Assembly (NCBI GenBank): GCA_031429105.1
Contig: JANOYV010000138.1
Span: forward strand, 89,335-153,334
From: JAKFWF01 sp031429105
GTDB lineage: Bacteria; Pseudomonadota; Alphaproteobacteria; Rhizobiales; Hyphomicrobiaceae
Reading direction: 5' to 3'
Length of the DNA: 64,000 nt
Shown: positions 62,503 to 64,000 of the stretch, one piece after another
How positions within the stretch are numbered: the stretch's first letter is position 1
Layout: each line of letters begins with the position of its first letter
Made by a program: the position numbers and the translations under genes
Notes under the pieces: model-generated
Databases searched by the model: none
What the model was told of the DNA's origin: nothing
The model's input: the letters and a program-made list of their open reading frames with translations, nothing else

Positions 62503-62882
62503 TGGCGCTCGGCTCCAGCGGCACATCTGAATTTCTCAAAGACACTCTGCATCCGCTCGGACACATCACAGTTCGGCGCATGTTCGGCGGGGCTGGTGTC
62601 TATTGCGACGCGATCATCTTCGCACTGGTAATTGAGAACGTGGTCTATCTCAAAGCCGATGCAGCGAGTATTCCATCCTTCGAGGCCGAAGGCATGGGGC
62701 CGTTCACATATGATACGAAGCTCGGCCAACGCGGCGTCATGTCGTACTGGCAATTGCCGGACCGGTTGTTTGACGAGCCCGACGAACTGATTGAATGGGC
62801 ACGTCGCGCCGTTGCCGTATCGCTGGCGGCCAAAAGCAAAACCAAACCGAAATCGAAAGCGAAAGCGAAGTCCAAAACCTAA
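62502..62882 (+). CDS. TfoX N-terminal domain protein
   Basis: This 126-residue protein has the TfoX/Sxy N-terminal domain: ITVRRMFGGAGVYCDAIIFA, VYLKAD, and YWQLPDRLFDEPDELIEWAR. It has a low-complexity Lys/Ser/Thr tail (residues about 109-126). The TfoX C-terminal domain is absent, so it is a stand-alone domain of unclear role. It shares one base with the Fe-S carrier stop and overlaps the serA stop by 4 bases in convergent orientation. Confidence 0.85.
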   Translation: MALGSSGTSEFLKDTLHPLGHITVRRMFGGAGVYCDAIIFALVIENVVYLKADAASIPSFEAEGMGPFTYDTKLGQRGVMSYWQLPDRLFDEPDELIEWARRAVAVSLAAKSKTKPKSKAKAKSKT

Positions 62883-64000
62883 GCCCGGCGATGCAGGATG
62901 CGGGCGCGAATGGTGCCGGAGAGGCTGCGAATGCGGGTCAAAATCTCGCTCGCATCGTCGACCTTACCTTCGGCATCTAGCACGACGTAGCCGAGATCGC
63001 CGTCGGTCTGGTAGCTCTGAGCTGCGATGTTGACTTTGTGCTGGGCAAAGATCTCGTTCAGCTTACCCAATTCTCCCGGCAAATTGCGCTGCACTTGGAT
63101 GAAGCGCGTGCCAGCCGGCCGTGGTGACAATTGCACTTGCGGGAAGTTGACAGCACCCGTGGTTGATCCGACGTCGGAATACTCGACGAATTTGCGCGCG
63201 ACTTCCGCACCGATCCGTTCTTGCGCCTCTTCCGTCGAGCCGCCCACGTGAGGTGTGAGGATTACATTGGCCAACCCCTGAAGCGGCGAGACAAACTTGT
63301 CCTTGTTTGATGATGGCTCGACCGGGAACACGTCGATGGCAGCGCCACCGAGATGGCCAGACCTTAAGGCCGCTGCAAGGGATGCGAGATCAACCACCGT
63401 GCCGCGCGAATTGTTGATCAGAAAGCTGCCCTTTTTCATCACGGCAATTTGTGCTGCCCCGATCATACTTTGCGTCGAAGGCGTCTCGGGCACATGCAGG
63501 CTGATCACGTCCGAGCGTTCGAGAAGTTCAGCGAGCGTGTCGGTTGGCTCGACATTGCCGTGCCGCAGCTTGTCGGTGTGGTCATAGAAGATGACCCGCA
63601 TGCCAAGCGCCTCCGCAATGGTCGAGAGCTGGCTGCCGATGTTGCCATAACCGACGATGCCAAGCGTCTTGCCGCGGATCTCACGCGAGCCAACGGCGGT
63701 TTTATCCCAGCCGCCGTCGTGCGCTGCATTTGATTTCGGGAAGATCCGTCGGAACAACATGATGATTTCGGCCATCGTCAGCTCGGCGACGCTGCGCGTG
63801 TTAGAGAACGGCGCGTTGAACACCGGAATGCCCATGGTGCGGGCGGCATTCAGATCAACCTGATTGGTGCCGACCGAGAAGCAGCCAACGGCAATCAACG
63901 AGCGCACGCCGTCCATGGCCGGTGCCGAGAGTTGTGTGCGCGAGCGGATGCCGAGCATGCTCACGCCTTGGAGGGCTGCCCGCAATGCCTCGCCATCAAG
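62879..64000 (-). CDS. serA: D-3-phosphoglycerate dehydrogenase, 5'-truncated by window edge
   Basis: The 373 visible codons cover most of a SerA with ACT domain, first enzyme of serine synthesis. Motifs: LLGIRSRTQL-type region (MLGIRSRTQLSAPAMDGVRS), SVGTNQVDLNAA, the NAD site TLGIVGYGNIGSQLSTIAEA, SFLINNSRGTVVDL (catalytic Arg), and LTPHVGGSTEEAQ (His). The C-terminal ACT domain begins near RFIQVQRNLPGELGKLNEIF. The frame stays open to base 64000, and the start lies beyond, missing roughly 45-50 residues. Its 3' end overlaps the TfoX gene. Confidence 0.92.
   Translation of the reverse strand, partial: LDGEALRAALQGVSMLGIRSRTQLSAPAMDGVRSLIAVGCFSVGTNQVDLNAARTMGIPVFNAPFSNTRSVAELTMAEIIMLFRRIFPKSNAAHDGGWDKTAVGSREIRGKTLGIVGYGNIGSQLSTIAEALGMRVIFYDHTDKLRHGNVEPTDTLAELLERSDVISLHVPETPSTQSMIGAAQIAVMKKGSFLINNSRGTVVDLASLAAALRSGHLGGAAIDVFPVEPSSNKDKFVSPLQGLANVILTPHVGGSTEEAQERIGAEVARKFVEYSDVGSTTGAVNFPQVQLSPRPAGTRFIQVQRNLPGELGKLNEIFAQHKVNIAAQSYQTDGDLGYVVLDAEGKVDDASEILTRIRSLSGTIRARILHRRA

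Noticed and set aside
1..64000. tRNA, rRNA, CRISPR, transposase or integrase
   Set aside because: No regularly spaced repeats, no conserved rRNA stretches, no T-arm/anticodon patterns noticed in the short intergenic regions, and no transposase or recombinase motifs in the open frames.

Overview
The window looks like a chromosomal segment of an alphaproteobacterium. The sequence is GC-rich and gene-dense. Family content points the same way: a UPF0262 protein next to a low-molecular-weight phosphatase, a plant-type glutamate-cysteine ligase, a DUF1134/EipA-like periplasmic protein, DUF937, and a SerA with ACT domain. I see no rRNA, tRNA, CRISPR array, insertion sequence, integrase or phage gene. 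No gene-free stretch exceeds about 300 bp. Most intergenic regions are short, and four convergent gene pairs have touching or overlapping 3' ends.

Left part (1-21.4 kb). A LysE-type exporter tail and an EamA exporter come first. They are followed by a glyoxylate/2-hydroxyacid unit: a class V aminotransferase diverging from a large FAD/Fe-S dehydrogenase, with a GntR/FCD regulator overlapping the dehydrogenase stop. The dehydrogenase carries an in-frame palindromic insertion. Next come thioesterases, a second FAD-linked 2-hydroxyacid oxidase, small secreted proteins, the DUF1134 protein, O-acetylhomoserine sulfhydrylase and an exported MetX-like hydrolase. A tightly overlapped Co-type nitrile hydratase / thiocyanate hydrolase-like operon with a split beta subunit follows, ending in a HupE/UreJ metal permease. 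An acyl-activating enzyme closes this part.

Middle (21.4-47.5 kb). An unusual Pel-like exopolysaccharide locus occupies 21.4-33.7 kb. PelA (deacetylase without the hydrolase domain), a PelB-like TPR protein without beta-barrel, a 37-codon ORF, PelD (without the C-terminal GGDEF-like domain), PelE, PelF and PelG run on the minus strand. Three tandem GH114/TM1410-like proteins on the plus strand converge on pelG, so the hydrolase function appears to have been moved out of PelA. After a RimK-type ligase, a VOC protein and an orphan solute-binding protein comes a two-module amidoligase locus: circularly permuted ATP-grasp, alpha-E and transglutaminase, present once as separate genes and once as a fusion, with a convergent zinc metallopeptidase.

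Right part (47.5-64 kb). Ribulose-phosphate epimerase, a racemase-fold protein lacking the expected cysteines, and a LysR regulator are on the minus strand. Diverging from LysR is a nine-gene plus-strand run: two-subunit TPP decarboxylase, VOC protein, PxpABC (5-oxoprolinase), quinone-reductase-like flavoprotein, ornithine-cyclodeaminase-like protein and amidohydrolase. This resembles a catabolic operon of unknown substrate. The window ends with UPF0262, a phosphatase, a COG2509-type FAD protein, GshA, a small Cys-rich secreted protein, an A-type Fe-S carrier, a TfoX-like protein and most of SerA, which runs off the right edge.

All functional calls come from reading motifs and domain order by eye; no database search was run.
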